A DNA stretch of 64,000 nt from Pseudidiomarina taiwanensis. GTDB lineage: Bacteria; Pseudomonadota; Gammaproteobacteria; Enterobacterales; Alteromonadaceae. Below are positions 9,919-18,908 of this stretch, one piece after another. Under the pieces are notes generated by a model, which had not been told where the DNA came from, ran no database searches, and worked only from the letters and a program-made list of their open reading frames with translations. The stretch spans positions 62,001 to 126,000 of the forward strand of contig NZ_PIQG01000003.1 in NCBI RefSeq assembly GCF_003987435.1. The letters run 5' to 3'. Position 1 is the first letter of the stretch. The number at the start of each line of letters is the position of its first letter. The translations under genes were made by a program, and so were the position numbers.

Positions 9919-10644
9919 ATGGCGAAGTTCTCAGCAATCAAGCAACACATCTATCGTAAAATTGCGTCCGGCGATTGGCCCGAGCATCACCCAGTGAGCT
10001 CTGAAAACGCCCTGGCCGAACAATTTTCTGTGAGTCGGATGACCGCGCGGCGCGCTTTGCAAGAGCTCGCTGAAGAGGGGCTGGTTGTTCGCAGTAAGGG
10101 CTCCGGAACCTACGTCGCGCCGATTAAATCACAAACCAGCTTTATGGCGATTCGCAACATTGCCGATGAAATTCGCCAACGTGGTCATGAGTATTCTGCT
10201 CAAGTGCATGTGCTTCGCCACGAACGTGCCACCGCGCAAGTTGCTGATATGTTGCAAGTGCGCGAGCACACCCAAGTGTTTCATTCAGTTATCACCCATT
10301 GCGAAGATGGTATTCCGGTACAGGTCGAAGAGCGTTATGTGAACCCTGAAATTGTGCCGAAATACTTGCGCCAAGATTATCGCCAGATCACTCCCCATGA
10401 GTACCTTTGCGCGATTTCTCCGCTTACTGAAGCGAGCCATGTGATCGAGGCGGTAACTCCTAGCGCAACAGTGGCGCAGTGGTTGCAGTTGGACAAAGCA
10501 GAGCCCTGCTTGCGAATTCAGCGGCGTACCTGGAGCGAACAAGGCGTGGTCACTTATGCCCTGCTGACCCATCCAGGCTCACGTTTTACTTTGGGCGGTC
10601 ATTTGCAATTTACCGCCCAACCTCATTCTTCAAATACTCTATAG
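9919..10644 (+). CDS. hutC: Histidine utilisation repressor HutC (GntR family)
   Basis: A 241-residue GntR/HutC-subfamily repressor. The N-terminal winged helix-turn-helix covers about residues 5-70 ([33 protein letters not shown]). A UTRA ligand-binding domain follows (roughly 90-230), expected to bind urocanate. It heads the hutC-hutU-hutH unit, with hutU starting 11 bp downstream, and has a perfect HutC palindrome in its own upstream region, which suggests autoregulation. Length and context agree with known HutC. Confidence 0.95.
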   Translation: MAKFSAIKQHIYRKIASGDWPEHHPVSSENALAEQFSVSRMTARRALQELAEEGLVVRSKGSGTYVAPIKSQTSFMAIRNIADEIRQRGHEYSAQVHVLRHERATAQVADMLQVREHTQVFHSVITHCEDGIPVQVEERYVNPEIVPKYLRQDYRQITPHEYLCAISPLTEASHVIEAVTPSATVAQWLQLDKAEPCLRIQRRTWSEQGVVTYALLTHPGSRFTLGGHLQFTAQPHSSNTL

Positions 10645-10655
10645 ACGAGGTTGTT

Positions 10656-12329
10656 ATGTCGTTTACCCGGTTAGATACCAGTCGTTCGATTAAAGCCGAT
10701 CATGGCAGCACCTTAACCACCTGCAATTGGCAGGTCGAAGCAGCCAAGCGGATGCTTATGAATAACCTCGATGCAGAGGTTGCTGAGCACCCTCATGCAC
10801 TCGTTGTGTATGGCGGCATTGGTCGTGCCGCTCGCAGTTGGGAAGCGTTCGATAAAATTGTCGAAGTCCTCGAGCGGCTTAAGCCAACTGAGACCTTATT
10901 GATTCAATCCGGTAAGCCAGTGGGTGTGTTTCCAACCCATGAAGACGCGCCTCGGGTGTTATTGGCGAACTCTAATTTGGTGCCAGAATGGGCGACCTGG
11001 GAGCACTTTAATGAGCTCGATAAGAAAGGTTTGATGATGTATGGCCAGATGACCGCTGGCTCATGGATTTATATTGGCTCACAAGGGATTGTCCAAGGCA
11101 CTTACGAGACCTTCGTCGCCGTCGCGAAAAAGCACTTTAATGGTGAAACCAAAGGGCGTTGGATCCTAACCGGTGGTCTGGGTGGCATGGGCGGCGCGCA
11201 ACCTTTGGCAGCAACCATGGCCGGCTATTGTATGTTGGCGGTTGATGTTGATGAGTCGCGCATTGATTTTCGTTTGCGCACCCGTTATCTCGACCATAAA
11301 GCGACAAGCTTAGATGAGGCACTGGAATTGATCGAAACGGCACGTGCTGAAGGCCGAGCTATTTCTGTCGGGCTCTTGGCCAATGCTGCGGATGTCTACG
11401 CTGAGTTGGTCGAGCGCAATGTCACCCCTGATGTGGTCACTGACCAAACCTCTGCGCACGACCCACTGCATGGTTATTTACCCCAAGGGTGGACGCTGGA
11501 GCAGTATCATGCCGAGCAAGAGCAGCACCCAGAGGCCACAGTACAAGCGGCGAAACAATCGATGGCGGTGCAAGTTAAGGCGATGCTGACGCTACAGCAG
11601 CGCGGCGCAGCCACGCTCGATTATGGCAATAATATCCGCCAAATGGCGAAAGACGTTGGAGTCGAACATGCGTTCGATTTCCCCGGCTTTGTGCCGGCTT
11701 ATATTCGTCCGCTATTTTGTCAGGGAATCGGGCCGTTCCGTTGGGTGGCGCTTTCAGGTGATCCAGAGGATATCTACAAAACCGATGCTAAGGTCAAAGA
11801 ACTTATTCCAGATGATCCGCATCTACATAATTGGCTCGATATGGCCCGCGAGCGGATTAGCTTCCAAGGTTTGCCAGCACGGATTTGTTGGATTGGCTTG
11901 AAAGACCGGGCGCGGATTGCCAAAGCCTTTAACCAAATGGTGGCGAATGGTGAGCTGAAAGCGCCGATTGTGATTGGGCGCGATCATCTTGATTCTGGCT
12001 CTGTGGCAAGCCCGAATCGTGAAACTGAAAGCATGCTCGATGGCTCAGATGCAGTATCCGATTGGCCGCTGCTGAATGCCCTTTTGAATACTGCCGGTGG
12101 GGCGACTTGGGTCAGCTTGCATCACGGCGGTGGTGTGGGCATGGGCTATTCGCAGCACAGCGGTGTGGTGATTGTCGCCGATGGCACTGCAGCTGCGGAA
12201 GCGCGGCTTGGTCGGGTCCTGTGGAATGACCCGGGCACTGGTGTCATGCGTCATGCCGATGCGGGCTATGAGATTGCCAAAGACTGCGCCAAAGACCAAG
12301 GTCTTGATTTACCGATGTTGGAGGACTAA
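10656..12329 (+). CDS. hutU: Urocanate hydratase (urocanase)
   Basis: A 557-residue NAD-dependent enzyme converting urocanate to imidazolone propionate, the second step of histidine breakdown. Family blocks are continuous: [66 protein letters not shown], and the C-terminal [19 protein letters not shown]. An open frame reaches upstream to 10479, but that lies inside hutC; ATG at 10656 has an RBS (GACGAGG) and gives the usual 557 residues. hutH follows after 3 bp. Confidence 0.98.
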   Translation: MSFTRLDTSRSIKADHGSTLTTCNWQVEAAKRMLMNNLDAEVAEHPHALVVYGGIGRAARSWEAFDKIVEVLERLKPTETLLIQSGKPVGVFPTHEDAPRVLLANSNLVPEWATWEHFNELDKKGLMMYGQMTAGSWIYIGSQGIVQGTYETFVAVAKKHFNGETKGRWILTGGLGGMGGAQPLAATMAGYCMLAVDVDESRIDFRLRTRYLDHKATSLDEALELIETARAEGRAISVGLLANAADVYAELVERNVTPDVVTDQTSAHDPLHGYLPQGWTLEQYHAEQEQHPEATVQAAKQSMAVQVKAMLTLQQRGAATLDYGNNIRQMAKDVGVEHAFDFPGFVPAYIRPLFCQGIGPFRWVALSGDPEDIYKTDAKVKELIPDDPHLHNWLDMARERISFQGLPARICWIGLKDRARIAKAFNQMVANGELKAPIVIGRDHLDSGSVASPNRETESMLDGSDAVSDWPLLNALLNTAGGATWVSLHHGGGVGMGYSQHSGVVIVADGTAAAEARLGRVLWNDPGTGVMRHADAGYEIAKDCAKDQGLDLPMLED

Positions 12330-12332
12330 GTC

Positions 12333-13856
12333 ATGCAGAGCAACGTATTACATCCAGGCGCACTGAGCCTTGCTGATTTGCGCGAGTGTTGGCAGCATGC
12401 AGTACCTTACCAGCTCAGTACTGAAGCCCATGAGGCACTGGCGCGTTCAGCGCAAACCGTGGCTGACGTGTTGGCGGCCGGTAAGGTTGTGTATGGTATT
12501 AACACCGGGTTTGGGCTACTCGCGAATACTCGCATCCCACCTGAAAAACTGGAAGATTTGCAGCGTCGCATTGTGTTAAGTCATGCCGCGGGCACGCAGG
12601 ACCTGATGAGTGACCAAGTTGTGCGCTTAATCTTGCTGCTGAAGATTAATTCCCTGAGCCGCGGCTACTCTGGCATTCGCCCAGAAGTGGTCGAAATGTT
12701 GTTGGCGATGTTTAATGCCGAGCTCTACCCGTGTGTGCCGAGCAAGGGCTCGGTTGGCGCCTCGGGCGACTTGGCCCCACTCGCCCACTTGGTTTTGCCT
12801 CTGTTGGGTGAGGGTGAAGTGCGCTATCAAGGCGAACAGATGGATGCCCGCACCGGGCTTGCAAAAATTGGCCTCACACCGATCGCGCTGGCGCCGAAAG
12901 AGGGCTTGGCGCTATTAAACGGCACTCAAGCCTCAACGGCCTTGGCATTGCACGGCTTATTCCAGATTGAGCGAATTTTTAATGCCGCCTTGGTCAGTGG
13001 GGCGATGGCGGTTGAAGCAGCGATGGGTTCGCGCGCACCGTTTGATCCGCGTATTCATGAAGTGCGCGGTCAGCCAGGGCAAATTAAAGTTGCCGCAGCA
13101 CTGCGCGACTTACTCAATGAAACCTCTGAAATTGCTGAGTCACATGTTGATTGCGAAAAGGTTCAAGACCCTTATAGCTTGCGCTGTCAGCCGCAAGTCA
13201 TGGGTGCGGTTTGGGACCAGATTGAACATGCCCAAGCGATTTTGACGCGTGAAGCCAACGGTGTCACCGATAACCCGCTGGTGTTCAGCGACAACGGCGA
13301 TATCATTTCAGGCGGCAACTTCCATGCTGAGCCGGTTGCTATGGCCGCAGATATATTGGCGATTGCAGTGAGTGAAATTGGCGCCCTGTCTGAGCGTCGC
13401 AGTGCGCTTTTAATCGACCAGCACTTATCAAATTTACCGCCGTTTTTGGTCAATGATGGTGGGGTAAACTCGGGCTTTATGTTGGCCCAGGTGACCGCAG
13501 CAGCCTTAGCTTCGGAAAATAAAACCTTAGCCCATCCAGCTTCGGTAGATAGCCTGCCTACCTCGGCTAACCAAGAGGACCATGTGTCGATGGCGACATT
13601 TGCTGCAAGACGCTTGACCGATTTGGCCAAGAATACTGCTGATATCGTTGCGATTGAGTTGCTCGAGGCAGCCCAAGGGTTAGATTTCCGCCGGCCTTTG
13701 CGGGCTTCGGCAAAAGTTGAGCAGGCCTTTGCGCGGACTCGAGCGGTGGTGGCGTTTTACGACCAAGACCGTTATTTCGCACCGGACATTGCCGCGGCCT
13801 CGAATTTGATTCAGGCGGGGGAACTGCACGATCTCGTGGTGCTCGCGGACGCTTAA
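12333..13856 (+). CDS. hutH: Histidine ammonia-lyase
   Basis: A 507-residue aromatic amino acid lyase that deaminates histidine to urocanate, the first step of the pathway. The Ala143-Ser144-Gly145 triad in [11 protein letters not shown] forms the MIO electrophile. Other family blocks are [35 protein letters not shown] and [11 protein letters not shown]. The start lies 3 bp after the hutU stop, with GGAGG-type sequence (TTGGAGGAC) inside the hutU end. The 3' end overlaps the convergent downstream gene by 4 bp. Length is as in Pseudomonas HutH (about 510). Confidence 0.98.
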   Translation: MQSNVLHPGALSLADLRECWQHAVPYQLSTEAHEALARSAQTVADVLAAGKVVYGINTGFGLLANTRIPPEKLEDLQRRIVLSHAAGTQDLMSDQVVRLILLLKINSLSRGYSGIRPEVVEMLLAMFNAELYPCVPSKGSVGASGDLAPLAHLVLPLLGEGEVRYQGEQMDARTGLAKIGLTPIALAPKEGLALLNGTQASTALALHGLFQIERIFNAALVSGAMAVEAAMGSRAPFDPRIHEVRGQPGQIKVAAALRDLLNETSEIAESHVDCEKVQDPYSLRCQPQVMGAVWDQIEHAQAILTREANGVTDNPLVFSDNGDIISGGNFHAEPVAMAADILAIAVSEIGALSERRSALLIDQHLSNLPPFLVNDGGVNSGFMLAQVTAAALASENKTLAHPASVDSLPTSANQEDHVSMATFAARRLTDLAKNTADIVAIELLEAAQGLDFRRPLRASAKVEQAFARTRAVVAFYDQDRYFAPDIAAASNLIQAGELHDLVVLADA

Positions 13857-14755
13857 TCGCGCGGTGCTAACACCACAAACTTGCCGATAAACTCGGCGAC
13901 CACTTTATCCTCATCGAACACTTCAGCGGTGAGGGTAAGGTGGGCGTTTTGCCCTTCGCGCAGCGGCGCAAACTCACCTTCCAACTTATTCATATGGGAA
14001 ATCGCATAAGGCTCGTTTTTCAGGGGTTTGCGGTATTCAATTTGCCCATCCGCGAGGACGATGCCGCCGCTTAAGTCGCGCTCTTTCAACTGCAAATGCA
14101 GTAGCCCCCAGCAGGTCAGCGTGGCAAGTGAATAAATACTGCCTGCAAACATGCTTTGATGGACATTAATGTTGCGCGAGAGCGGCGCACTTAGGGTAAT
14201 CTCGCGCCCTGTGTATTGGTCGATACGGATCCCCATCGCTTCAGTAATCGGGATCTCCCGATGCCAGGTTTGTTGCAGCTCTTGGCACCAATTCGGCCGG
14301 TAGGTAATTTTATTCGCTTCAGTGAGTGGCTTACGTAGTTGATGCTCGGCTTGCGGGCGTCTGACGGTGTCCGCTTCTTCGGTCAGCTCATAACCGCAAC
14401 GCAGGTAAAAGCCGAGCGTATTATCGCGCGAATTAATAATGATATGCTTTGCGCCCTGCTCCCGTGCAAGCTTTTCGAGCGCTTCAACAATCGCAACACC
14501 TAGCCCTTCACCGCGGCGCTCCGGTGCGGATGCCATAAAGCGGATCTGGCCTTCAGTCGGCGAGTTAAAATGCAGCCGCCCCACAGCGAGTGCTTGGCCT
14601 TTCGAATCGACCACCATGCGATGCTGACCGACTTGGTCATAAGCGTCTTGCTCCGAACCGCGCGGACGCTGAAAAGGCTTCCGCAATACTTCCCAGCGCA
14701 ACTGGTAGTAGCGTTCCCATTCGGCATTAGTGCGTGGCTCGATCACTTTATACAT
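13853..14755 (-). CDS. GNAT acetyltransferase fused to YiiD-type hotdog/thioesterase domain
   Basis: A 300-residue two-domain protein. Residues 1 to about 145 form a GNAT fold ([25 protein letters not shown] contains the acetyl-CoA binding turn, then [17 protein letters not shown]). Residues about 155-300 form a hotdog domain of the YiiD C-terminal type ([29 protein letters not shown]). E. coli YiiD has the same architecture and, from memory, has been linked to malonyl-ACP decarboxylation that primes fatty-acid synthesis without FabH. Transfer of that function here is inference. It converges on hutH with a 4-bp overlap and precedes dtd's 3' end on the same strand. Confidence 0.78.
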   Translation of the reverse strand: MYKVIEPRTNAEWERYYQLRWEVLRKPFQRPRGSEQDAYDQVGQHRMVVDSKGQALAVGRLHFNSPTEGQIRFMASAPERRGEGLGVAIVEALEKLAREQGAKHIIINSRDNTLGFYLRCGYELTEEADTVRRPQAEHQLRKPLTEANKITYRPNWCQELQQTWHREIPITEAMGIRIDQYTGREITLSAPLSRNINVHQSMFAGSIYSLATLTCWGLLHLQLKERDLSGGIVLADGQIEYRKPLKNEPYAISHMNKLEGEFAPLREGQNAHLTLTAEVFDEDKVVAEFIGKFVVLAPRD

Positions 14756-14785
14756 GGTGTTATGGTTGTCCGCTGCTGCGGCTGA

Positions 14786-15241
14786 TTAGAGCCGCTGATA
14801 TTTATGGCTATCGAGTAAAAAGGTCATGGGTCCATCATTGACGAGGTGCACTTGCATGTCGGCACCGAACTGGCCGGTTGCCACAGTGAGACCTAACGCT
14901 CGAAGTGAGCTGACAAATGTAGCATATAACTGCTCCGCTTGTTCGGGTTTCGCCGCAGTGGAGAAACTTGGCCGGCGTCCGCTATTGGTATCTGCGGCTA
15001 GGGTGAATTGACTCACCACTAACAGTTCACCACCGATGTCGGTGACGCTCAAGTTGGTCTTGCCCTCTTCATCAGCAAATAAGCGATAGCCCGCAACCCG
15101 CTCAGCCAGCTTTTTTGCGCTGGCTTCATCGTCATGATGTTCAACGCCAAGCAAGACCACCAGACCTTTTTGAATAGCGCCCATAGTTTGCTCGGCAACA
15201 GTAACTTTGGCTTCAGTGACTCTCTGTAGTAATGCTTTCAT
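14786..15241 (-). CDS. dtd: D-aminoacyl-tRNA deacylase
   Basis: A 151-residue enzyme that removes D-amino acids (and glycine mischarged on tRNA-Ala) from tRNA. The start [13 protein letters not shown] is the family N-terminus; the frame remains open nine codons upstream, but those lie inside yihY and no better start exists there. The catalytic pocket motifs SQFTLAAD and the cross-subunit motif (here NDGPMT for the usual NxGPVT) are present. It overlaps the yihY 3' end by 29 bp, so the two are very probably one operon. Length is close to E. coli Dtd (145). Confidence 0.96.
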   Translation of the reverse strand: MKALLQRVTEAKVTVAEQTMGAIQKGLVVLLGVEHHDDEASAKKLAERVAGYRLFADEEGKTNLSVTDIGGELLVVSQFTLAADTNSGRRPSFSTAAKPEQAEQLYATFVSSLRALGLTVATGQFGADMQVHLVNDGPMTFLLDSHKYQRL

Positions 15242-16100
15242 GGGTCTCTTTTTGTTTTTGCTGCTCACTAAACTCTTCGATACTGGCGGTCAATTCAGCG
15301 CCGACCAGAACAATATTCCATGACAAGAAAATCCAGAGTAACAGAATTGGAATTGCGGCAAGGGCGCCGTAAATGGCTTCATAGGATGGAAAAGCGGTGA
15401 TATACGCGGCAAAACCACGTTTGGCCAGTTCAAATAGAATGGCCGCCAACAGCGCTCCCCAAATGGCGTGACGAATTTTCACCACCCGGTTTGGCATCAT
15501 CACGTACAGCAATAAGAAGGCAACGCCCGAGGTGACAATCGGCACCACCCCTAATAAAAATCCGCGCAAGCCACTGATATATTCTTCTGCGGCGACACTC
15601 AGCGAGATAATGTACGAAGTGATGGCCATGCCCGAACCCATCAGAATCGGACCTAAGGTCAAGATCATCCAATAAACGGCTAATGCCACAGAAATGCGAC
15701 GTTTACGCTGATTGCGCCAAATCCGGTTCATGGTGGTGTCGATGGTGGAAATTAGATTCACCGCCACCAAAATCACGAAAATCACCCCGATGGTGGTCAT
15801 CTTCGAGACGTTGCCGATAAAGGTATTGAGATACTGTGAAATGGTCTCGCCCGAGGTCGGGATTAAGTTCGCAAACAAGGCTTGCTCGAGTTCGCCCCGT
15901 AACTCTTCGAACATCGGAAAGGCCGAGAAAATCGAGAACATCACCACCAGCATGGGGACCAAAGCCAATAGGCTGACGAAGGTGAGGTGACCGGCAATCA
16001 CAGTGACTTTATCTTCCGCGCAGCGTTTACCGAAATACTTTAAAAAGCCCCAACTAAGCTGGGCGCGTTGCTGCCATTGTTTGAGTTGTAATTCGGCCAT
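15213..16100 (-). CDS. YihY/UPF0761 family inner-membrane protein
   Basis: A 295-residue protein of the YihY (formerly RNase BN-like) family. About six hydrophobic spans are visible, with the family blocks [31 protein letters not shown] and the C-terminal [26 protein letters not shown]. The function is not established; the old ribonuclease BN label for this family is wrong. It precedes dtd on the same strand with a 29-bp overlap, an arrangement also seen in enterobacteria and other gammaproteobacteria (yihX-yihY-dtd). Confidence 0.9.
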   Translation of the reverse strand: MAELQLKQWQQRAQLSWGFLKYFGKRCAEDKVTVIAGHLTFVSLLALVPMLVVMFSIFSAFPMFEELRGELEQALFANLIPTSGETISQYLNTFIGNVSKMTTIGVIFVILVAVNLISTIDTTMNRIWRNQRKRRISVALAVYWMILTLGPILMGSGMAITSYIISLSVAAEEYISGLRGFLLGVVPIVTSGVAFLLLYVMMPNRVVKIRHAIWGALLAAILFELAKRGFAAYITAFPSYEAIYGALAAIPILLLWIFLSWNIVLVGAELTASIEEFSEQQKQKETHESITTESH

Positions 16101-16203
16101 AGTGGCTCCTGCGCGATTGATTCTAGCGTCAGTATAATCCCAAACCCTTGATTATTCGTAAAGTGATTGTACTGATTCAAACATTTTAGCGTAGGAGAAT
16201 GCC

Positions 16204-16986
16204 ATGATTGTTGTCATTGGAGCCAGCGGCGGCTTAGGTCGAGCACTTGCCGAGCATGCTTTAGCGCAAGGCAAACAGGTCCTTGCGATTAGTCGTGGTA
16301 GCAAGCCCAGCGACTTTGGTGGCGATTGGTTTCAGGTCGAGAGCTACCAACCCGCACACCTCACCGATGCCATCTCTTACCTAAAAAACCTCACCACCAT
16401 GCAGGGGCAGCCCCTCTCTGAAAAAGGGGCAGCCCCTCTTAAAACAGGAGGGGCAGCCCCTTCTGAAAAATCTCTGGTTTTGGAGGGAGTGATCAGCGCC
16501 ATCGGTGTACTCCACACAAAAAACTATATGCCAGAGAAGAGGTTAGAAGATGTGAATCTTGAGCAGTTGGTCGATCAATTCGTCATAAACGGGGGGCTGC
16601 CCCTCCTCTTATTGCAGCAGTTGAAGCCGTTGTTACCGAGAAAGACGCCATGTTATTTCGTTCAATTGAGTGCCAAGGTGGGGTCGATTACGGACAACCA
16701 TTTAGGGGGCTGGTACAGCTATCGAGCCAGTAAGGCGGCGCTCAATATGCTGCTTAAGACGGCTTCGATTGAATTCAAACGAACGCACAAACAACTCACT
16801 ATTGCAGCAATTCATCCCGGCACCACAGATACTGAGCTATCCAAGCCATTCCAAGAACGCTTGCCGGCGGATAAGCTCTTTACCCCAGAGTTGTCGGCAC
16901 AACGAATTTGGCAGGTGGTCGAAAACCTGAAACCTGAGCAAAGCGGTGACTTGTTATTCTGGGACGGAGAGCGTCTCCCTTACTAG
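16204..16986 (+). CDS. Short-chain dehydrogenase/reductase (C-factor-like) with in-frame palindromic repeats
   Basis: A 260-residue SDR oxidoreductase. The N-terminal cofactor motif is VIGASGGLGRA (about residues 4-14). The catalytic pair is Tyr173-x3-Lys177 (YSYRASKAALNM), preceded by a serine in VQLSAKVGS. The late IHPGTTDTELSKPF is typical of the CsgA/C-factor subgroup. Two stretches look inserted: residues about 67-88, made of three consecutive copies of GGGGCAGCCCC with A-rich spacers, and residues about 130-135 (NGGLPLL), made of a fourth copy. All copies keep the frame and lie away from the catalytic residues. The substrate is unknown. Confidence 0.85.
   Translation: MIVVIGASGGLGRALAEHALAQGKQVLAISRGSKPSDFGGDWFQVESYQPAHLTDAISYLKNLTTMQGQPLSEKGAAPLKTGGAAPSEKSLVLEGVISAIGVLHTKNYMPEKRLEDVNLEQLVDQFVINGGLPLLLLQQLKPLLPRKTPCYFVQLSAKVGSITDNHLGGWYSYRASKAALNMLLKTASIEFKRTHKQLTIAAIHPGTTDTELSKPFQERLPADKLFTPELSAQRIWQVVENLKPEQSGDLLFWDGERLPY
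16404..16460. repeat. Three consecutive GGGGCAGCCCC palindromes inside SDR gene
   Basis: Copies of GGGGCAGCCCC lie at 16404-16414, 16426-16436 and 16450-16460, spaced 22 and 24 bp. They share flanks of the form CTCT-TGAAAAA, so the block looks like a short tandem array. They are read in two frames of the element, giving GQPL, GAAPL and GAAPS. A fourth, separate copy (GGGGCTGCCCC) lies at 16593-16603. Confidence 0.9.
16593..16603. repeat. GGGGCTGCCCC palindrome copy inside SDR gene
   Basis: A single copy in the opposite orientation of the central base (GGGGCTGCCCC), extended by CTCC on the right. It encodes GLPLL in the dehydrogenase. It has the same core as the copies at 16404-16460, 59362, 59542, 63903 and at the window end. 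Confidence 0.85.
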
Positions 16987-17045
16987 CCTAACTGGCTCAA
17001 CTCGGCAAAATGGCGTAAGCTGATAACCAATTAGGGAGGATTCTT

Positions 17046-17270
17046 ATGCGTTATTTGCTCGCCATTTTCTTACCGCCGTTGGCGATATTGACCACTGGTC
17101 GCATCTTTCATTTTATTCTCAGCATTATTCTATGCACGACAGTGATTGTGTTGAGTGTGGTGTCGCTGTTAACTCTAGCGTGGTTGTGGCTGATTTGTAT
17201 TATGCACGCTGCGTTTGTCATTGATGGCTACCACAAGCGTCAAATCGAGAAATCAGGAGCGAACTTATGA
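17046..17270 (+). CDS. YqaE/Pmp3-like small membrane protein
   Basis: A 74-residue hydrophobic protein with two membrane spans. The N-terminal LPPLAILTTGR and the later LICIMHAAFVI resemble the Pmp3/YqaE (UPF0057) family, whose members are small stress-related membrane proteins. The start ATG has a GGGAGG-type RBS at about 17034-17039. Its end overlaps the following lipoprotein gene by 4 bp (ATGA), so the two are translationally coupled. The family assignment is moderately sure; the function is not known. Confidence 0.75.
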   Translation: MRYLLAIFLPPLAILTTGRIFHFILSIILCTTVIVLSVVSLLTLAWLWLICIMHAAFVIDGYHKRQIEKSGANL

Positions 17271-17905
17271 AAACTCGAATTCTGAGCGTACTCGTGTTCG
17301 CTCTAATACTCACTGGATGTCAAAGCGCCTACTACGGTGCCATGGAAAAGATGGGCATCCCCAAACGCGAAATCCTGGTTGATCGAGTCGATGATGCCCG
17401 TGATGCACAAGCCGATGCGCAAGAAGAATTTAAGTCAGCATTGCAGCGACTGGATGAACTTTTGCAGTTCGATGGCGGAGAACTCGAGCAACGCTATGAA
17501 GCGCTAAACGATGACTACGAAGCCAGTAAAAAAGCTGCTGACCGTGTGTATGATCGGATCGAAGCGATTGATGATGTCGCTGAAGCCCTCTTCGATGAAT
17601 GGCAAGACGAACTCGAGCGGTACAGTAGTGATAAGCTTCGCAGAGAAAGCGAGCGCTCACTTAGAGACACCCAGCGTCGTTACACCTCGTTACTCCAGAG
17701 TATGGAGCGTGCGGCCGATACCATGCAGCCGGTGCTCGATAAGTTGCAAGATAACGTGCTTTATTTAAAGCATAACCTAAACGCTGCAGCGGTGGATGCG
17801 ATCCGTGGTGAGTATCGTGATTTGCAAGCCGATATCGCTGATTTAATTCAAGAAATGGAAACTGCGATTGCAGAATCCGACAAATTTATCGAAAGTTTAC
17901 GTTAA
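17267..17905 (+). CDS. DUF2959 family lipoprotein
   Basis: A 212-residue predicted lipoprotein. The signal peptide ends in the lipobox LTGC (MKTRILSVLVFALILTGC), so lipidation at Cys18 is expected. The mature part is highly charged and helical with heptad-like Glu/Asp/Arg runs (about 40-205), suggesting a coiled coil. SAYYGAMEKMGIPKREILVDRV is the DUF2959 signature block. It overlaps the YqaE-like gene by 4 bp. No biochemical function is known for this family. Confidence 0.85.
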   Translation: MKTRILSVLVFALILTGCQSAYYGAMEKMGIPKREILVDRVDDARDAQADAQEEFKSALQRLDELLQFDGGELEQRYEALNDDYEASKKAADRVYDRIEAIDDVAEALFDEWQDELERYSSDKLRRESERSLRDTQRRYTSLLQSMERAADTMQPVLDKLQDNVLYLKHNLNAAAVDAIRGEYRDLQADIADLIQEMETAIAESDKFIESLR

Positions 17906-17918
17906 GCTGGGAACTAAA

Positions 17919-17936
17919 AGAGTACACGTGTACTCT
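17919..17936. promoter_or_regulatory. Perfect 18-bp palindrome upstream of DUF3081 gene
   Basis: AGAGTACACGTGTACTCT is a perfect 18-bp palindrome centred 50 bp before the DUF3081 start. A -10-like TATAAAAT lies at 17944-17951, so the palindrome sits where a -35 box or operator would be. There is no T-run after it, so a terminator is unlikely. The binding protein is not known. Confidence 0.6.
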
Positions 17937-17977
17937 GAAATTGTATAAAATGGCAACAATTGCCATGGAGGTCAGCC

Positions 17978-18256
17978 ATGAAAAACGAAATTGACCATCG
18001 CCTGGTGCTCGATGCATTTGAGAAAATTCATCAGCACGGCAAAGCCGAACAAGGTAAACATGTGCTCGAAGGAATTACCGGCTATACCGATTACGATGGT
18101 TACACCGTGTTCCTTGAAGGGCATAACGTGAAAATGCGACTCGAGTTTCACAATAAGTACCATTTAGATTATGAAAGCGAGCGCGATGCGGAATTGTTCT
18201 TGAAGAAACTCAAGCAAATCAGCCGCGATTACAGCACTAAGAGTATTGATGAGTAA
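17978..18256 (+). CDS. DUF3081 family protein
   Basis: A 92-residue soluble protein of the DUF3081 type found in marine gammaproteobacteria. The recognisable core is LEGITGYTDYDGYTVFLEGHNV, followed by a charged helical C-terminus. The frame is open from 17960, but ATG at 17978 has the clear RBS (GGAGG at 17967-17971) and was chosen. It overlaps the following hemolysin III gene by 8 bp, so the pair is likely co-translated. Function is unknown. Confidence 0.8.
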   Translation: MKNEIDHRLVLDAFEKIHQHGKAEQGKHVLEGITGYTDYDGYTVFLEGHNVKMRLEFHNKYHLDYESERDAELFLKKLKQISRDYSTKSIDE

Positions 18257-18908
18257 GAAAAACGCTTATAGCAATGAAGAAGAAATCGCCCATGCATTAA
18301 CCCATGGTATTGGTGCTGTCGCCAGTATCGTTGGCTTAGTCTTTATGCTGGTGTGGGCGGTGCGTTATGGCGATGTCTGGCATACTGTCAGTGCAGCCGT
18401 CTACGGCACGAGCTTAATCCTCCTTTATTTAGCTTCGACGCTGTATCACGCTTTCCCGTGGCCGAAAGTGAAAGGCTTTTTCCAACAAATCGACCATGCT
18501 GCGATTTACCTGCTCATTGCCGGAACCTACACCCCATTTTTGCTGGTAAGCCTTCGGGGTGCCTGGGGTTGGAGCTTGTTTGGAGTGATTTGGACCATTG
18601 CTATTACCGGCGTCATTCTTGAGGTGGTCATGAAAGAGCGCAAAAAATGGCTCTCATTGACCCTCTACCTCGGCATGGGGTGGATGGCTTTGGTTGCGAT
18701 CAAACCCATGCTTGATCAAGTTGCCGGGCAAGGTTTGCTCTTACTCCTAGCGGGTGGCTTAGCGTATAGCTTCGGGGTGATTTTCTACACCTGGAAAGGG
18801 CTGAAGTACCACCACGCAATTTGGCATGTATTTGTGTTAGCCGGCAGCGTGTTGCACTTTTTCTCGATCTTCTACTACGTACTCCCTCAGCCCGCGTTAA
18901 ACTTCTGA
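18249..18908 (+). CDS. Hemolysin III family (PAQR-type) membrane protein
   Basis: A 219-residue inner-membrane protein with seven predicted spans, of the hemolysin III/YqfA (TrhA) branch of the PAQR superfamily. Family blocks with the putative zinc ligands are NEEEIAHALTHGIGA, ASTLYHAFPW, FQQIDHAAIYLLIAGTYTPF and the C-terminal HHAIWHVFVLAGSVLHFF. In E. coli the homologue has been tied to membrane energetics and fluidity; a haemolytic role is not implied. ATG at 18249 was preferred to TTG at 18246. It overlaps DUF3081 by 8 bp and, at its 3' end, the convergent EAL gene by 22 bp. Confidence 0.92.
   Translation: MSKKNAYSNEEEIAHALTHGIGAVASIVGLVFMLVWAVRYGDVWHTVSAAVYGTSLILLYLASTLYHAFPWPKVKGFFQQIDHAAIYLLIAGTYTPFLLVSLRGAWGWSLFGVIWTIAITGVILEVVMKERKKWLSLTLYLGMGWMALVAIKPMLDQVAGQGLLLLLAGGLAYSFGVIFYTWKGLKYHHAIWHVFVLAGSVLHFFSIFYYVLPQPALNF

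Noticed and set aside
16398-16610. GGGGCAGCCCC copies as transcription terminators
   Set aside because: They lie inside open reading frames, have a one-base loop and no T-runs, so they cannot form useful terminator hairpins.
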